This document shows, one piece after another, positions 6,946-16,090 of a stretch of 64,000 bases of DNA. This DNA is from Sinorhizobium saheli (GTDB taxonomy: Bacteria; Pseudomonadota; Alphaproteobacteria; Rhizobiales; Rhizobiaceae), in assembly GCF_001651875.1 (NCBI RefSeq), contig NZ_LNQB01000058.1, positions 1 through 64,000 of the forward strand, read 5' to 3'. Numbering within the stretch: position 1 is the first letter of the stretch; every line of letters starts with the position of its first letter. The notes beneath the pieces are model-generated. The model was not told where the DNA came from. It did no database searches and saw only the letters and a program-made list of their open reading frames with translations. The position numbers and the translations under genes are program-made.

Positions 6946-9402
6946 TCAGTAGAGGCCGTTGGAGCCGGAGGTCACGGCCTGGTTCGCCTGCGGCGAGTTC
7001 TTCAGGATCTCCTCCGGCGGCACGTATTCGTCGAGGCCGCCGATGACCGAGAAGGTTTCCGCGGGGCCTGTTCCGGGTTTGAAGGCCTCGATGATCGTAT
7101 CCGGCTCGCCCTCGACGGCCATCATGCCGGTCTTGCGGTTGACGGCGATGAGGCTCATGCCCCCCGGAACCACGAACTTGCCGGGGCGAGTGCCCTTCAC
7201 GGCCTCCTGCATGAAGGCGTTGAAGATCGGAGCGGACAGGCTGCCGCCGGTGGCACCGCGGCCGAGCGGCGCCGGTTCATCGAAGCCGAGATAGAGGCCG
7301 GCGACGAGGTCCGGGGTGTAGCCGACGAACCAGGCATCCTTCTCGTCGTTGGTGGTGCCGGTCTTGCCCGCGACCGGGCGATCGAGCTTGATCTTGCCGG
7401 CGGCCGTGCCGCGCGTGATCACGCCCTCCATCATCGACGTCATCTGGTAGGAGGTCATCGGATCGAGCACCTGCATGCGGTTGTCGCCCAGCACCGGCTC
7501 TTCCTGATCCGCCCAGTCGTCGGCATTGCAGTTCTCGCAGGTGCGATCCTCGTGGCGGAAGATTGTCTTGCCGTAGCGGTCCTGGATGCGGTCGATGAGC
7601 GACGGCTTGATCTGCTTGCCGCCATTGGCGATGACCGCATAGGCCGACACCATGCGCAGGACGGTCGTCTCGCCGGAGCCGAGCGACATGGACAGGAGCG
7701 GCGGCATCTTGTCATAGATTCCGAAGCGCTCGGCATATTCCGCGACGAGGTTCATGCCCATGTCGTTGGCGAGCCGAACCGTCATCAGGTTGCGCGACTT
7801 TTCGATGCCGAGACGCAGCGTCGACGGACCGGCCGAACCGCCGCCGTAGTTTTCCGGGCGCCAGACCTGGCCGCCGTTCACGATCTCGATCGGCGCGTCC
7901 AGAATGACCGACGCGGGGGTGTAGCCGCTGTCGAGAGCGGCCGCATAGACGAAGGGCTTGAAGGAGGAACCCGGCTGGCGCATCGCCTGCGTCGCGCGGT
8001 TGAACTCCGACTGGCCGTAGGAGAAGCCGCCGACCATCGCCAGCACGCGACCGGTGTGGGGATCCATCGCGACGAGCCCGCCCTGGACCTTCGGAGGCTG
8101 GCGCAGGCGATATTCGCCGGGCTGGTCCTGCAGCGGCTCGACATAGACGACGTCGCCCGGCCCGAAGACGCCCTCCGGCGATTTCGCGGTCTTGCGCTGG
8201 CCGCCCGCGGACCGGTAGGCCCATTGCATGTTCTTGGCGGCGATATGCCCGGTCACGCGCTCGGGCACGATCTTGCCGGAGGCTTCCTTTTCCGGCTGGA
8301 GGCCGATCTCGGCTCCCTCGCCATCGACGGAGAGGACGACCGCGAGCTTCCATTCCGGCACGTCGCTGAGCGCCTGGATCTTGCTCAAGGGCTCTCCCCA
8401 GTCGCCGCCGATCTCGATCGTCTTTACGGGGCCGTGGAAGCCGCGACGCTCGTCATAGTTCAGGAGGCCCTCCTGAAGCGCCTTGCGCGCCGCGACCTGC
8501 AGACGCGGGTCGAGCGACGTGCGCACCGACAAACCACCCTCGTAGAGGGCGTTGTCGCCGTATTTCTGGATGATCTGGCGACGGACCTCCTCGGCGAAGA
8601 ATTCCGAGGCGAAGAGATGGGCGCCGCCGCGACGCGGCGTGACGCCGAGCGGCTGCTTCTTCGCCTCCTCGCCGTCGGCCTTGGTGACATAGCCGTTCTC
8701 GACCATCCGGTCGATGACCCAGTTGCGCCGCTCGATCGCGGCCTCGGTCTTGCGGAAGGGATGATAGTTGGCCGGGCCCTTCGGCAGGGCCGCCAGGTAG
8801 GCGGTTTCCGCAATCGTCAGTTCCGTCACCGACTTGTCGAAATAGGTCAGCGCGGCGCCGGCAATACCATAGGAATTCAGCCCGAAGAAAATCTCGTTGA
8901 GATAGAGCTCGAGAATGCGATCCTTGCTGTAGGCCTGCTCGATGCGGAAGGAAAGGATCGCCTCCTTGATCTTGCGGTCGAGCGTCTGGTCGGCGGTGAG
9001 CAGGAAGTTCTTGGCCACCTGCTGGGTGATCGTCGAGGCACCGACCGGGCGCCGGCCGGAACCGAAATTCTGGAGATTGACGGCAATGGCGCGGACGAGG
9101 CCGCTCGGGTCGATGCCGGGATGCTGGTAGAAATTCTTGTCCTCGGCGGAGATGAAGGCGGCCTTGACGCGGTCAGGTATGGCCTGGATCGGCAGATACA
9201 GCCGGCGTTCGCGCGCATATTCGGCCATCAAGGCGCCGTTGCCGGCGTGGAAGCGCGTGGTCACCGGCGGCGCATAATTGGCCAGCACCTCATAATCGGG
9301 CAAATCCTTGGTGACGGCGCCGAGATAGATCGCGACGGCCGCAGCGGCGCCAAGCAACAGAAACGCACCAACGCCGAAAAAATATCCAATCAGTCTGATC
9401 AT
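6946..9402 (-). CDS. mrcA: Penicillin-binding protein 1A (bifunctional peptidoglycan synthase)
   Basis: Class A PBP of 818 residues that polymerises lipid II and cross-links peptidoglycan in the periplasm. It has an N-terminal membrane anchor (residues 3-28), a GT51 glycosyltransferase with SAEDKNFYQHPGID near 85-98 and STITQQVAKN, then a transpeptidase. The transpeptidase carries the SxxK nucleophile (GSSFKPF, serine near 480), the SxN motif (KSRNLM) and KTG (AGKTGTTND, near 680). An OB-like insert lies between the domains, as in other PBP1a. It is in a same-strand run amiC-mrcA-prfB; amiC also acts on the wall. Confidence 0.96.
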   Translation of the reverse strand: MIRLIGYFFGVGAFLLLGAAAAVAIYLGAVTKDLPDYEVLANYAPPVTTRFHAGNGALMAEYARERRLYLPIQAIPDRVKAAFISAEDKNFYQHPGIDPSGLVRAIAVNLQNFGSGRRPVGASTITQQVAKNFLLTADQTLDRKIKEAILSFRIEQAYSKDRILELYLNEIFFGLNSYGIAGAALTYFDKSVTELTIAETAYLAALPKGPANYHPFRKTEAAIERRNWVIDRMVENGYVTKADGEEAKKQPLGVTPRRGGAHLFASEFFAEEVRRQIIQKYGDNALYEGGLSVRTSLDPRLQVAARKALQEGLLNYDERRGFHGPVKTIEIGGDWGEPLSKIQALSDVPEWKLAVVLSVDGEGAEIGLQPEKEASGKIVPERVTGHIAAKNMQWAYRSAGGQRKTAKSPEGVFGPGDVVYVEPLQDQPGEYRLRQPPKVQGGLVAMDPHTGRVLAMVGGFSYGQSEFNRATQAMRQPGSSFKPFVYAAALDSGYTPASVILDAPIEIVNGGQVWRPENYGGGSAGPSTLRLGIEKSRNLMTVRLANDMGMNLVAEYAERFGIYDKMPPLLSMSLGSGETTVLRMVSAYAVIANGGKQIKPSLIDRIQDRYGKTIFRHEDRTCENCNADDWADQEEPVLGDNRMQVLDPMTSYQMTSMMEGVITRGTAAGKIKLDRPVAGKTGTTNDEKDAWFVGYTPDLVAGLYLGFDEPAPLGRGATGGSLSAPIFNAFMQEAVKGTRPGKFVVPGGMSLIAVNRKTGMMAVEGEPDTIIEAFKPGTGPAETFSVIGGLDEYVPPEEILKNSPQANQAVTSGSNGLY

Positions 9403-9805
9403 CAGTCAGGTACCGGTACCCTATTATCGCCCCATCGCCAGGTCGCCGCACGCCCGAAGGCCCGTTGTTTCGCGAACGAAATCGACCTTGCCAAACCCTT
9501 CCATCAGAAATCGTCTGGTACTTACAGCTACACACATCTGGCAGCCACACGCATTTGGCAGCTACACGCATCTGGAGCTTCCTCATAGGGCGAGGAAACT
9601 CAAGCATCAACACTGTTTCCCAACAAATCAGGACGCGCCCTCCCCAAAGGGGCGCGGATTGTGAGCAAAATAGGGCTGGTGTCCGATTATCCCGTGCGCA
9701 TCTCGGCCAAAAGCATATCGCTGTTACCCGGGCGACACAAATCACTTCCGGAAGCCGGACACGCTCGAATGGGCACGCGAGGGGTGTTCGAAGCGCGGCG
9801 ACCGC
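9403..9805. other. Intergenic region between amiC and mrcA with a short tandem repeat
   Basis: About 400 bp without a credible gene. It holds the mrcA 5' region, the palindrome GGTACCGGTACC at 9409-9420, and a three-unit 17-bp tandem repeat (9525-9575). No convincing terminator is visible after amiC. Confidence 0.6.
9525..9575. repeat. 17-bp tandem repeat, three units
   Basis: Units CAGCTACACACATCTGG (9525-9541), CAGCCACACGCATTTGG (9542-9558) and CAGCTACACGCATCTGG (9559-9575) follow each other exactly. They differ at two or three positions. The repeat lies about 120 bp upstream of the mrcA start. Confidence 0.9.
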
Positions 9806-11059
9806 TCAACCGCCGTTTGCAACAGCCGTCTGGCGGTAGCGCTCGACGGCGGTCGCAAGCAGTCCGGACACTTTCTTGCGCCATTCCGGATCGAGCAATT
9901 GCTTCTCGTCCTCCTTGTTCGAGAGGAAGCCCAGCTCGAGCAGGACCGACGGCACGTCCGGCGCCTGCAGCACGCGGAAGCCGGCATGGCGGTGGGGGTT
10001 GTTGATCAGCCCGATCTGTCCCTCGAACGACGAGACCACGCTGCGGGCGAGATTGACGGAGAAGGCCTGGGTTTCCCGACGCGTGAGGTCGATCAGAATG
10101 TCGGCGACCTCCGCCGGCTCGCTTTCGAGCGGCATGCCGGCGATCTCGTCCGAAAGGTTCTCGCGCGCGGCAAGATCGGCTGCGAGGTGGTCGGACGCCC
10201 TGTCGGAGATGGTATAGACGGTGGCGCCGCGAATGTCCTTCTGCTTCAGCGTATCGGCGTGGACGGAGATGAAGAGGTTGGCGCTTCGCTGCCTGGCGAT
10301 CTGGACGCGCTGAGGCAGCGAGAGGAACTCGTCCCGGTCCCGCGTCAGGAATGCCTCGATGCCTGGCTGGCGATTGAGCGTCTCCACCAGATCCTTTGCG
10401 AATGCGAGGGTCACATGTTTTTCTTCGGTCTTGGTGACGCCGCCGATCGCACCGGTGTCGATACCGCCGTGACCGGCATCGACGGCGATCACGAAAGCGC
10501 CGGCCGTCTTGGGCGGGGCGATGGCCGGCCGATCCGTCTTGGTAGCGCGCGCCGTGCCCGTCCACTGCTGCTCGCTCAACAGCTTGTCGAAGCGGGCTTG
10601 GTCGATCCTTTCGGCGTCGAGCACCAGGCGGAAGCCTTTGCCGTCTTCCGTCGGCTTGACCTCCGCATGCGTCACCTCCGTCGGCCCCTTGGCGGAGAGC
10701 ACGAGCCGGGAAGCCCCCGCCCCCATGCCGCCGTAGCGGATGGCGCCGAAAAGCCCCCGCGGCTCCAGGCTCTCGGGCTTGAGGCCGAAGGAGGTCTCCG
10801 GCAGGTCGACGATGACGCGGGGCGGATTGGCGACGTAATGAATGGAGAAATCCGGTTCGCTGTCGAATTCGATCACCAGACGGGTGCGGGCGTCGTCGCC
10901 GGCGATGCGCGCGCCATAGGCGAGCAGCGGCGTTGGTTCAGCGGCGCCGACGCGCGGCGCGGGCGCCACCATGAAGACGACGGATGCGACGGTGAGCGCG
11001 CGCAGAAGTCCGCGCCATGACGCACGCAAGGAACAAAGCTCGGTTGCCGATGGCTTCAC
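9806..11059 (-). CDS. amiC: N-acetylmuramoyl-L-alanine amidase with AMIN domain
   Basis: Periplasmic zinc amidase that cuts the amide between MurNAc and the stem peptide, needed for daughter-cell separation. After a signal peptide (LLRALTVASVVFMVAPA, cleavage near GAA-EPT) comes an AMIN domain (about 45-140) that targets peptidoglycan at the septum, then an Amidase_3 domain (about 185-410). The latter has the metal-binding AVDAGHGGIDTGAIG near 191, ISVHAD, and the catalytic glutamate in VLLELGFLSNKED. GTG 11059 was chosen because it places the signal peptide at the N-terminus behind GGGAAG. A longer in-frame GTG at 11176 is possible. Directly followed by mrcA. Confidence 0.92.
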   Translation of the reverse strand: MKPSATELCSLRASWRGLLRALTVASVVFMVAPAPRVGAAEPTPLLAYGARIAGDDARTRLVIEFDSEPDFSIHYVANPPRVIVDLPETSFGLKPESLEPRGLFGAIRYGGMGAGASRLVLSAKGPTEVTHAEVKPTEDGKGFRLVLDAERIDQARFDKLLSEQQWTGTARATKTDRPAIAPPKTAGAFVIAVDAGHGGIDTGAIGGVTKTEEKHVTLAFAKDLVETLNRQPGIEAFLTRDRDEFLSLPQRVQIARQRSANLFISVHADTLKQKDIRGATVYTISDRASDHLAADLAARENLSDEIAGMPLESEPAEVADILIDLTRRETQAFSVNLARSVVSSFEGQIGLINNPHRHAGFRVLQAPDVPSVLLELGFLSNKEDEKQLLDPEWRKKVSGLLATAVERYRQTAVANGG

Positions 11060-11788
11060 CCGGGACTTCCCTTTCAATCCTCTCGAAAATACCGGCCGAA
11101 GGCCCGCCGGCACCAGTGATCGTTCCCCCACCAATGAACCTCGATGGTTAACCGAAGCTTGACGCGACCCCGTCACGATGGCGAATCGCTCGGGACCCGG
11201 CGCCTCCCGCCTCGCTCCTAAGGTCCGATTTCACCCGGGCAAGCGAATCGATCAATATTGTGGCCGCAGGGCTTTTCCCTTGCCAATGTGACATAGAAAA
11301 CATAAAAGCGTCACAAGGAGAAAGTGTTGACGGGATAGAATCGTCGGCCGGGCAGCCGGAGCTTCAGACAAGCTTGGCGCCAGAGAAGTGAGCGAGCCGG
11401 AACAGCCGTATCGTCCTTCCGCGGCCGCAGGTGTTCATCCGCCGTCGCCGCATTTCCTCCTTTGTACACTGGATCGCAAATTTCCGGCGGTGGCCGGAAT
11501 TTCTGATGGTGATTTTCACCGGATGCCCGCAAGCGGGCGTATTCATCGGGCCTCCCCTCGAGGCCCAGGACATTGGCATTCTTGTTTGGTCTTTGATGTG
11601 ACTCAGCAGTACCGGTCAGAAGTAAAGAGGCCCCGGAACAGAACGGTTCCGGCTGCCGTCTGGCTGCTGCACCATCGCTCGCGCCAAACAGGACCTTTCA
11701 CATCCGGCGCAGCTTCCGACGTGTTCGACAGCCTTCCGAGCGAAGGCACTCCGTCTGCCGTCCCCCTGCGCCGAGGAGCACAGCTTAG
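11060..11788. other. Divergent amiC/rne control region with a long structured rne leader
   Basis: About 730 bp between the divergent starts of amiC and rne. The rne-proximal half has consecutive plus-strand hairpins: AAATTTCCGG/CCGGAATTT at 11478-11502, GGTGA/TCACC at 11508-11520, GCCCGC-AA-GCGGGC at 11525-11538, and GGGCCTC/GAGGCCC at 11548-11566. No credible protein gene is seen. In E. coli the rne leader mediates feedback control by RNase E; a similar role here is inference. Confidence 0.6.
11279..11307 (+). promoter_or_regulatory. Possible rne promoter
   Basis: CTTGCC (11279-11284), 17 nt, ATAAAA (11302-11307) resembles the rhizobial CTTGAC-N17-CTATAT consensus. It would give a leader of about 475 nt containing the hairpins at 11478-11566. 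Weak match. Confidence 0.3.
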
Positions 11789-14584
11789 ATGGCAGAGAAA
11801 ATGCTTATCGATGCGTCTCACTCAGAGGAGACGCGCGTCGTTGTCGTTCGCGGGAACCGCATAGAAGAGTTCGATTTCGAATCAGAACACAAGAAGCAGA
11901 TCCGCGGCAATATCTACCTCGCGAAGGTGACCAGGGTGGAGCCGTCGCTCCAGGCGGCCTTCGTCGACTACGGCGGCAATCGCCACGGCTTCCTGGCCTT
12001 TGCCGAAATTCATCCCGATTACTACCAGATCCCCCTCGCCGATCGCCAGGCGCTGCTGAAGGCGGAGGCCGAGGAGGCCCGTCGCGAAGACGATATCGAA
12101 CCGATCGAGGCCGCTGCCGAGCAGGCGCCCGCGGCAGCCGAGGCGGAGCCCGAAGCCACGATCGAGACGGCCGACCCGGAAGTGATCGAAACGGCCGTTG
12201 AAGCCGCCGAAACCGACGCGCCGGCCGAAAAGCCGAAGGCGAAGGCCAAGCCGAAGCGCACCCGCCGCACGAAGGCGAAGGCGAGCGAGGAAGTCGCCGG
12301 CGCCGAAGACACCGACGAGAGCGCGGAAGGCGGCAGCGGCGAAATGGCCGCCATGGTCGACACCGATTCGATCTCGGAGGACGTGGAGACGCGCCGCCGT
12401 CGCGACGACGACGATTATGACGATGACAACCACGACGGCGAAAAGGAAATCATCGAATCCGTCGGCGCCGAAGACGCGATGGAGGAAGTTCCCGACCGTC
12501 ACATCCGCAAGCCGCGCAAGCAGTATCGCATCCAGGAAGTGATCAAGCGCCGGCAGATCCTCCTGGTCCAGGTCGCCAAGGAAGAGCGCGGCAACAAGGG
12601 CGCGGCGCTCACGACCTATCTGTCGCTCGCCGGCCGCTACTCGGTCCTTATGCCGAACACCGCGCGCGGCGGCGGCATCTCCCGCAAGATCACCAACCTG
12701 CAGGACCGCAAGCGGCTGAAGGAAATCGCCCGCGGCCTCGACGTGCCGCAGGGCATGGGCGTGATCCTGCGCACCGCCGGCGCCAACCGCACCAAGGTCG
12801 AGATCAAGCGCGACTTCGAATACCTGATGCGCCTGTGGGAGAACGTCCGCACCCTGACGCTGAACTCGACGGCGCCGTGCCTCGTCTACGAGGAAGGCAG
12901 CCTGATCAAGCGATCGATCCGCGATCTCTACAACAAGGACATCAGCGAGATCATCGTTGCCGGCGAGGAAGGCTACAAGGAAGCCAAGAGCTTCATGAAG
13001 ATGCTGATGCCGAGCCATGCGAAGGTCGTGCAGCCCTATCGCGACGTGCATCCGATCTTCTCGCGCTCCGGCATCGAGGCGCAGCTCGATCGCATGCTGC
13101 AGCCGCAGGTGACGCTGAAATCGGGCGGCTACATCATCATCAACCAGACCGAAGCGCTGGTTTCGATCGACGTCAACTCCGGTCGCTCGACGCGCGAGCA
13201 TTCGATCGAGGACACGGCCCTCCAGACGAACCTGGAGGCGGCCGAGGAGGTCGCGCGGCAATTGCGCCTGCGCGACCTGGCCGGCCTCATCGTCATCGAC
13301 TTCATCGACATGGAGGAGAAGCGGAACAACCGCGCCGTCGAGAAAAAGCTCAAGGACTGCCTGAAGAACGACCGCGCGCGCATCCAGGTCGGCCGCATCT
13401 CGCATTTCGGCCTCCTCGAGATGTCGCGCCAGCGCATCCGCGCCTCGGTGCTCGAAAGCACGATGCAGACCTGCCCGCACTGCAACGGCACGGGTCATGT
13501 CCGCTCGCAATCCTCCGTCGCGCTGCACGTCCTGCGCGGCATCGAGGAATATCTGCTGAAGAACACCACGCACAATATCAGCGTGCGGACGGTTCCCGAC
13601 ATCGCGCTTTACCTGCTCAACCAGAAGCGCGGCACGATCACGGATTACGAACAGCGCTTCGGCGTCTCGATCATCATCGATGCGGATCAGCACGTGGGCG
13701 CGCAGCACTTCGCGATCGACCGCGGCGAGCCGGTGGAAAATCCGGTGAAGATCGAGCAGCTCCTGCACTTCGAGCCGGAACCGGAAGAAGAAGACGAGGT
13801 CCTGGTCGAGGAGGAACTGGACGAAGAGGAAGCGGAAGAGACCGCCGCCGAGCGTCCCGAGCAGGCGAAGGCACAGGCCGACGATGGTGGCCGCAAGCGC
13901 AAGCGGCGCCGTCGGCGGCGCGGCAAGGGCGCAGGCCAGACACCGGAGCAGGTTGCCGCCGAAGGCGGCGAAACCGCTGCCGATGCAGCTGACGAGGGCG
14001 CCGAGGCCGAGGACGAAGGCGAGATCGACGAGACCGCCGCGGGCGACGGCGACCAGAAGCGCAAGCGTCGCCGCCGCGGCAAGCGTGGCGGCCGTCGCAA
14101 CCGGCCCGAACTGACCGAAACGGAGGCCGAAGCCGGCATTGCGGCAGCGTCCGACGACGAAACGGTCGGCGAGGAAGATGTGGACGCCGCCGCGGCCGCT
14201 GCTGTCGAGGAAACGTCCGCGGAGCCGGTAGCGGCCCAGCCTGTAGCGGCCGAGGTGGAGGCGCCGGAGGAAGCAAAGCCGGCGAAGCCGAGGCGCAGCC
14301 GCAAGAAGGCCGTGAAGACCGAAGCGGCGGCAGAGATTGCCGACGAGGTCGCCGAAAAGGCTGTCGAGGCCGAGCCGGAGCTCGCCGATTCGGGCACGGC
14401 AACGGTCGAGCAGGGCGTCGAGCAGGCCGTAGCGGACCTGGAGGGGGCAAAGCCGGCCAGGGCGAACCGGGATCTCTCGACGATCGCCTCCGAGCCGGTC
14501 GTGACCTCAAGCAAGTCCGAGGGAGAGGAAGAGCCGGCCAAGCCGAAAAAAGGCGGCTGGTGGCAGCGCCGCGGCTTCTTCTGA
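11789..14584 (+). CDS. rne: Ribonuclease E
   Basis: Endoribonuclease and degradosome scaffold for mRNA decay and rRNA/tRNA processing. The 931-residue protein starts MAEKMLIDASHSEETRVVV. The S1 RNA-binding domain (from about 36) is split by a long acidic/Lys-Ala insertion (about 85-225) and resumes at RKPRKQYRIQEVIKRRQ, as in other alphaproteobacterial enzymes. The DNase I-like catalytic domain holds the two metal aspartates in VSIDVNSGRS (near 458) and IVIDFIDME (near 503). The zinc-link CPHCNGTGH is near 561. The C-terminal third is disordered, alternating acidic blocks with basic RKRRRRRRGK arms that bind RNA and partners. Ends in a Rho-independent terminator. Confidence 0.96.
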   Translation: MAEKMLIDASHSEETRVVVVRGNRIEEFDFESEHKKQIRGNIYLAKVTRVEPSLQAAFVDYGGNRHGFLAFAEIHPDYYQIPLADRQALLKAEAEEARREDDIEPIEAAAEQAPAAAEAEPEATIETADPEVIETAVEAAETDAPAEKPKAKAKPKRTRRTKAKASEEVAGAEDTDESAEGGSGEMAAMVDTDSISEDVETRRRRDDDDYDDDNHDGEKEIIESVGAEDAMEEVPDRHIRKPRKQYRIQEVIKRRQILLVQVAKEERGNKGAALTTYLSLAGRYSVLMPNTARGGGISRKITNLQDRKRLKEIARGLDVPQGMGVILRTAGANRTKVEIKRDFEYLMRLWENVRTLTLNSTAPCLVYEEGSLIKRSIRDLYNKDISEIIVAGEEGYKEAKSFMKMLMPSHAKVVQPYRDVHPIFSRSGIEAQLDRMLQPQVTLKSGGYIIINQTEALVSIDVNSGRSTREHSIEDTALQTNLEAAEEVARQLRLRDLAGLIVIDFIDMEEKRNNRAVEKKLKDCLKNDRARIQVGRISHFGLLEMSRQRIRASVLESTMQTCPHCNGTGHVRSQSSVALHVLRGIEEYLLKNTTHNISVRTVPDIALYLLNQKRGTITDYEQRFGVSIIIDADQHVGAQHFAIDRGEPVENPVKIEQLLHFEPEPEEEDEVLVEEELDEEEAEETAAERPEQAKAQADDGGRKRKRRRRRRGKGAGQTPEQVAAEGGETAADAADEGAEAEDEGEIDETAAGDGDQKRKRRRRGKRGGRRNRPELTETEAEAGIAAASDDETVGEEDVDAAAAAAVEETSAEPVAAQPVAAEVEAPEEAKPAKPRRSRKKAVKTEAAAEIADEVAEKAVEAEPELADSGTATVEQGVEQAVADLEGAKPARANRDLSTIASEPVVTSSKSEGEEEPAKPKKGGWWQRRGFF

Positions 14585-14610
14585 GAAGGACAAGTCGATT
14601 GAGTTAAGAA

Positions 14611-14635
14611 AGCCCGGAGCGATCCGGGCTTTTTT
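14611..14635 (+). terminator. Rho-independent terminator of rne
   Basis: AGCCCGGA-GCGA-TCCGGGCT followed by TTTTT, 27 nt after the rne stop codon. A perfect 8-bp stem with a tetraloop. Confidence 0.92.
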
Positions 14636-14695
14636 CATGACTGTGGAAGAAGGTCGAGGCGATGCCTGTGGCCCAGCCTCAGCTTGAAACATCCA

Positions 14696-15844
14696 TCATG
14701 CCAGCCAGCGCGCGATGCGGTCCATCGCCTCGGCCATTTCGCCCGGCGAGCCCGCATAGGAAAAGCGCATGGTCCGGTGCCCCTCGACCGGGTCGAAGTC
14801 AAAGCCGGGCGTCGCGGCCACGTTGATTTCCGCCAGCATCCGCCGGGCAAAGGCCATGCTGTCATTGGTGAAGCGGCTGACATCCGCATAGGCGTAGAAG
14901 GCGCCGTCCATCGGAGAGGCGATCGAGAAGCCGATGCGCGGCAGCCGGTCGAGCAGGAGGTCGCGGTTTGCGGCATAGGCCCGCTTGTAACCATCGAGTT
15001 CCTCATGCGCGCCGAGCGCGGCTTGCGCGGCGATCTGCGAGAGCTCCGGCGGGGAGATATAGAGGCTCTGGGCGATTCGCTCGAAGGCACGGACCTGCTT
15101 CTCGGGCAGTACCATCCAGCCGATGCGCCAGCCCGTCATGCAATAATATTTCGAGAAGGAATTGATCACGATCGCGTCGTCGGCAACCTCGAGCGCGCTC
15201 GTCTCCTCCCCGGCGAAGGTCAGGCCGTGGTAGATCTCGTCCGAGATGAAGGCGATCGACTGCGCCCGGCAATAGTCGGCGAGCACCTTCAGTTTCGCTT
15301 TCCCGGTGACCGTCCCGGTCGGATTGGCCGGACTGGCGAGAAGCACGCCTTTCAGGGGCCTGCCGGCGCGCGTTGCCGCGCGCTCAAGGCTCTCGGGCGT
15401 CAACGTGAAGCCCATTTCGGCATTGGCCTCGATCTCGACCACGTCGAGCCCGAGCGCTGCCATGATATTGCGATAGGCCGGATAGCCGGGCCGCGCAATC
15501 GCCACGCTGTCGCCGGGATCGAAGAGGGCGAGGAAAGCGAGATTGAAGCCGGCCGAGGATCCGGTCGTAACCGCGACGCGTTGCGGGTCGAGCGCGATAC
15601 CGTGGCGGCTATGATAGTGGTCGGCGATGGCGCGCTTCAGGGACAGAGTGCCGAGAGCATCCGTGTAGCCGAGCCGGCCGTGATCGAGGGCGCGTTTGGC
15701 CGCTTCGAGCGCCGCCTTCGGAGCGGGATGCGCCGGCTGGCCGACGGCCATGGAGATCACCGGGTGCCCGGCATCACGCCGCCGCGTGGCTTCCGCCAGC
15801 ACGTCCATGGCGTGAAAGGGCTCGACGGCGCTGCGTTTCGACAT
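14696..15844 (-). CDS. PLP-dependent class I/II aminotransferase
   Basis: A fold-type I aminotransferase of 382 residues. The schiff-base lysine lies in NSFSKYYCMTGWRIGW (about K232). The phosphate/cofactor residues appear in TTGSSAGFNLAF, ASPANPTGT and FISDEIYHGL. The C-terminal FSYAGSP supplies the substrate-carboxylate arginine just before it (TMRFSY). It most resembles aspartate/aromatic aminotransferase-like enzymes, but the substrate cannot be assigned. It converges on rne. ATG 15844 (MSKRSAVEPFHAMD) was selected; a longer in-frame extension lacks family-like sequence. Confidence 0.88.
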   Translation of the reverse strand: MSKRSAVEPFHAMDVLAEATRRRDAGHPVISMAVGQPAHPAPKAALEAAKRALDHGRLGYTDALGTLSLKRAIADHYHSRHGIALDPQRVAVTTGSSAGFNLAFLALFDPGDSVAIARPGYPAYRNIMAALGLDVVEIEANAEMGFTLTPESLERAATRAGRPLKGVLLASPANPTGTVTGKAKLKVLADYCRAQSIAFISDEIYHGLTFAGEETSALEVADDAIVINSFSKYYCMTGWRIGWMVLPEKQVRAFERIAQSLYISPPELSQIAAQAALGAHEELDGYKRAYAANRDLLLDRLPRIGFSIASPMDGAFYAYADVSRFTNDSMAFARRMLAEINVAATPGFDFDPVEGHRTMRFSYAGSPGEMAEAMDRIARWLA

Positions 15845-16090
15845 CTGTGCCAAGGACAATCCCTCACGAATACATCGACGTCCCGCCCCTTTGCCCGATC
15901 GCATCCGCCTTCACAAGTATGCGAACGCCGCAATTCGGCCGATTTTGCCATTTCGTTTCGCGTCGGCGCGCCCTATGCTCGAATGAAACCGGCGCAAACC
16001 GGCACTTTGTCGTTGTCTTTCAAACAGGCGTGTTGACACGGTAGTGCGAGACGGGCGACGGACAGAACACGGAAAGACAACGAGGAAAAT

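Noticed and set aside
11144-11158. TTAACCAT-type half site upstream of amiC as a CtrA box
   Set aside because: Only a half site, without the second TTAA at the proper spacing; too weak to call.
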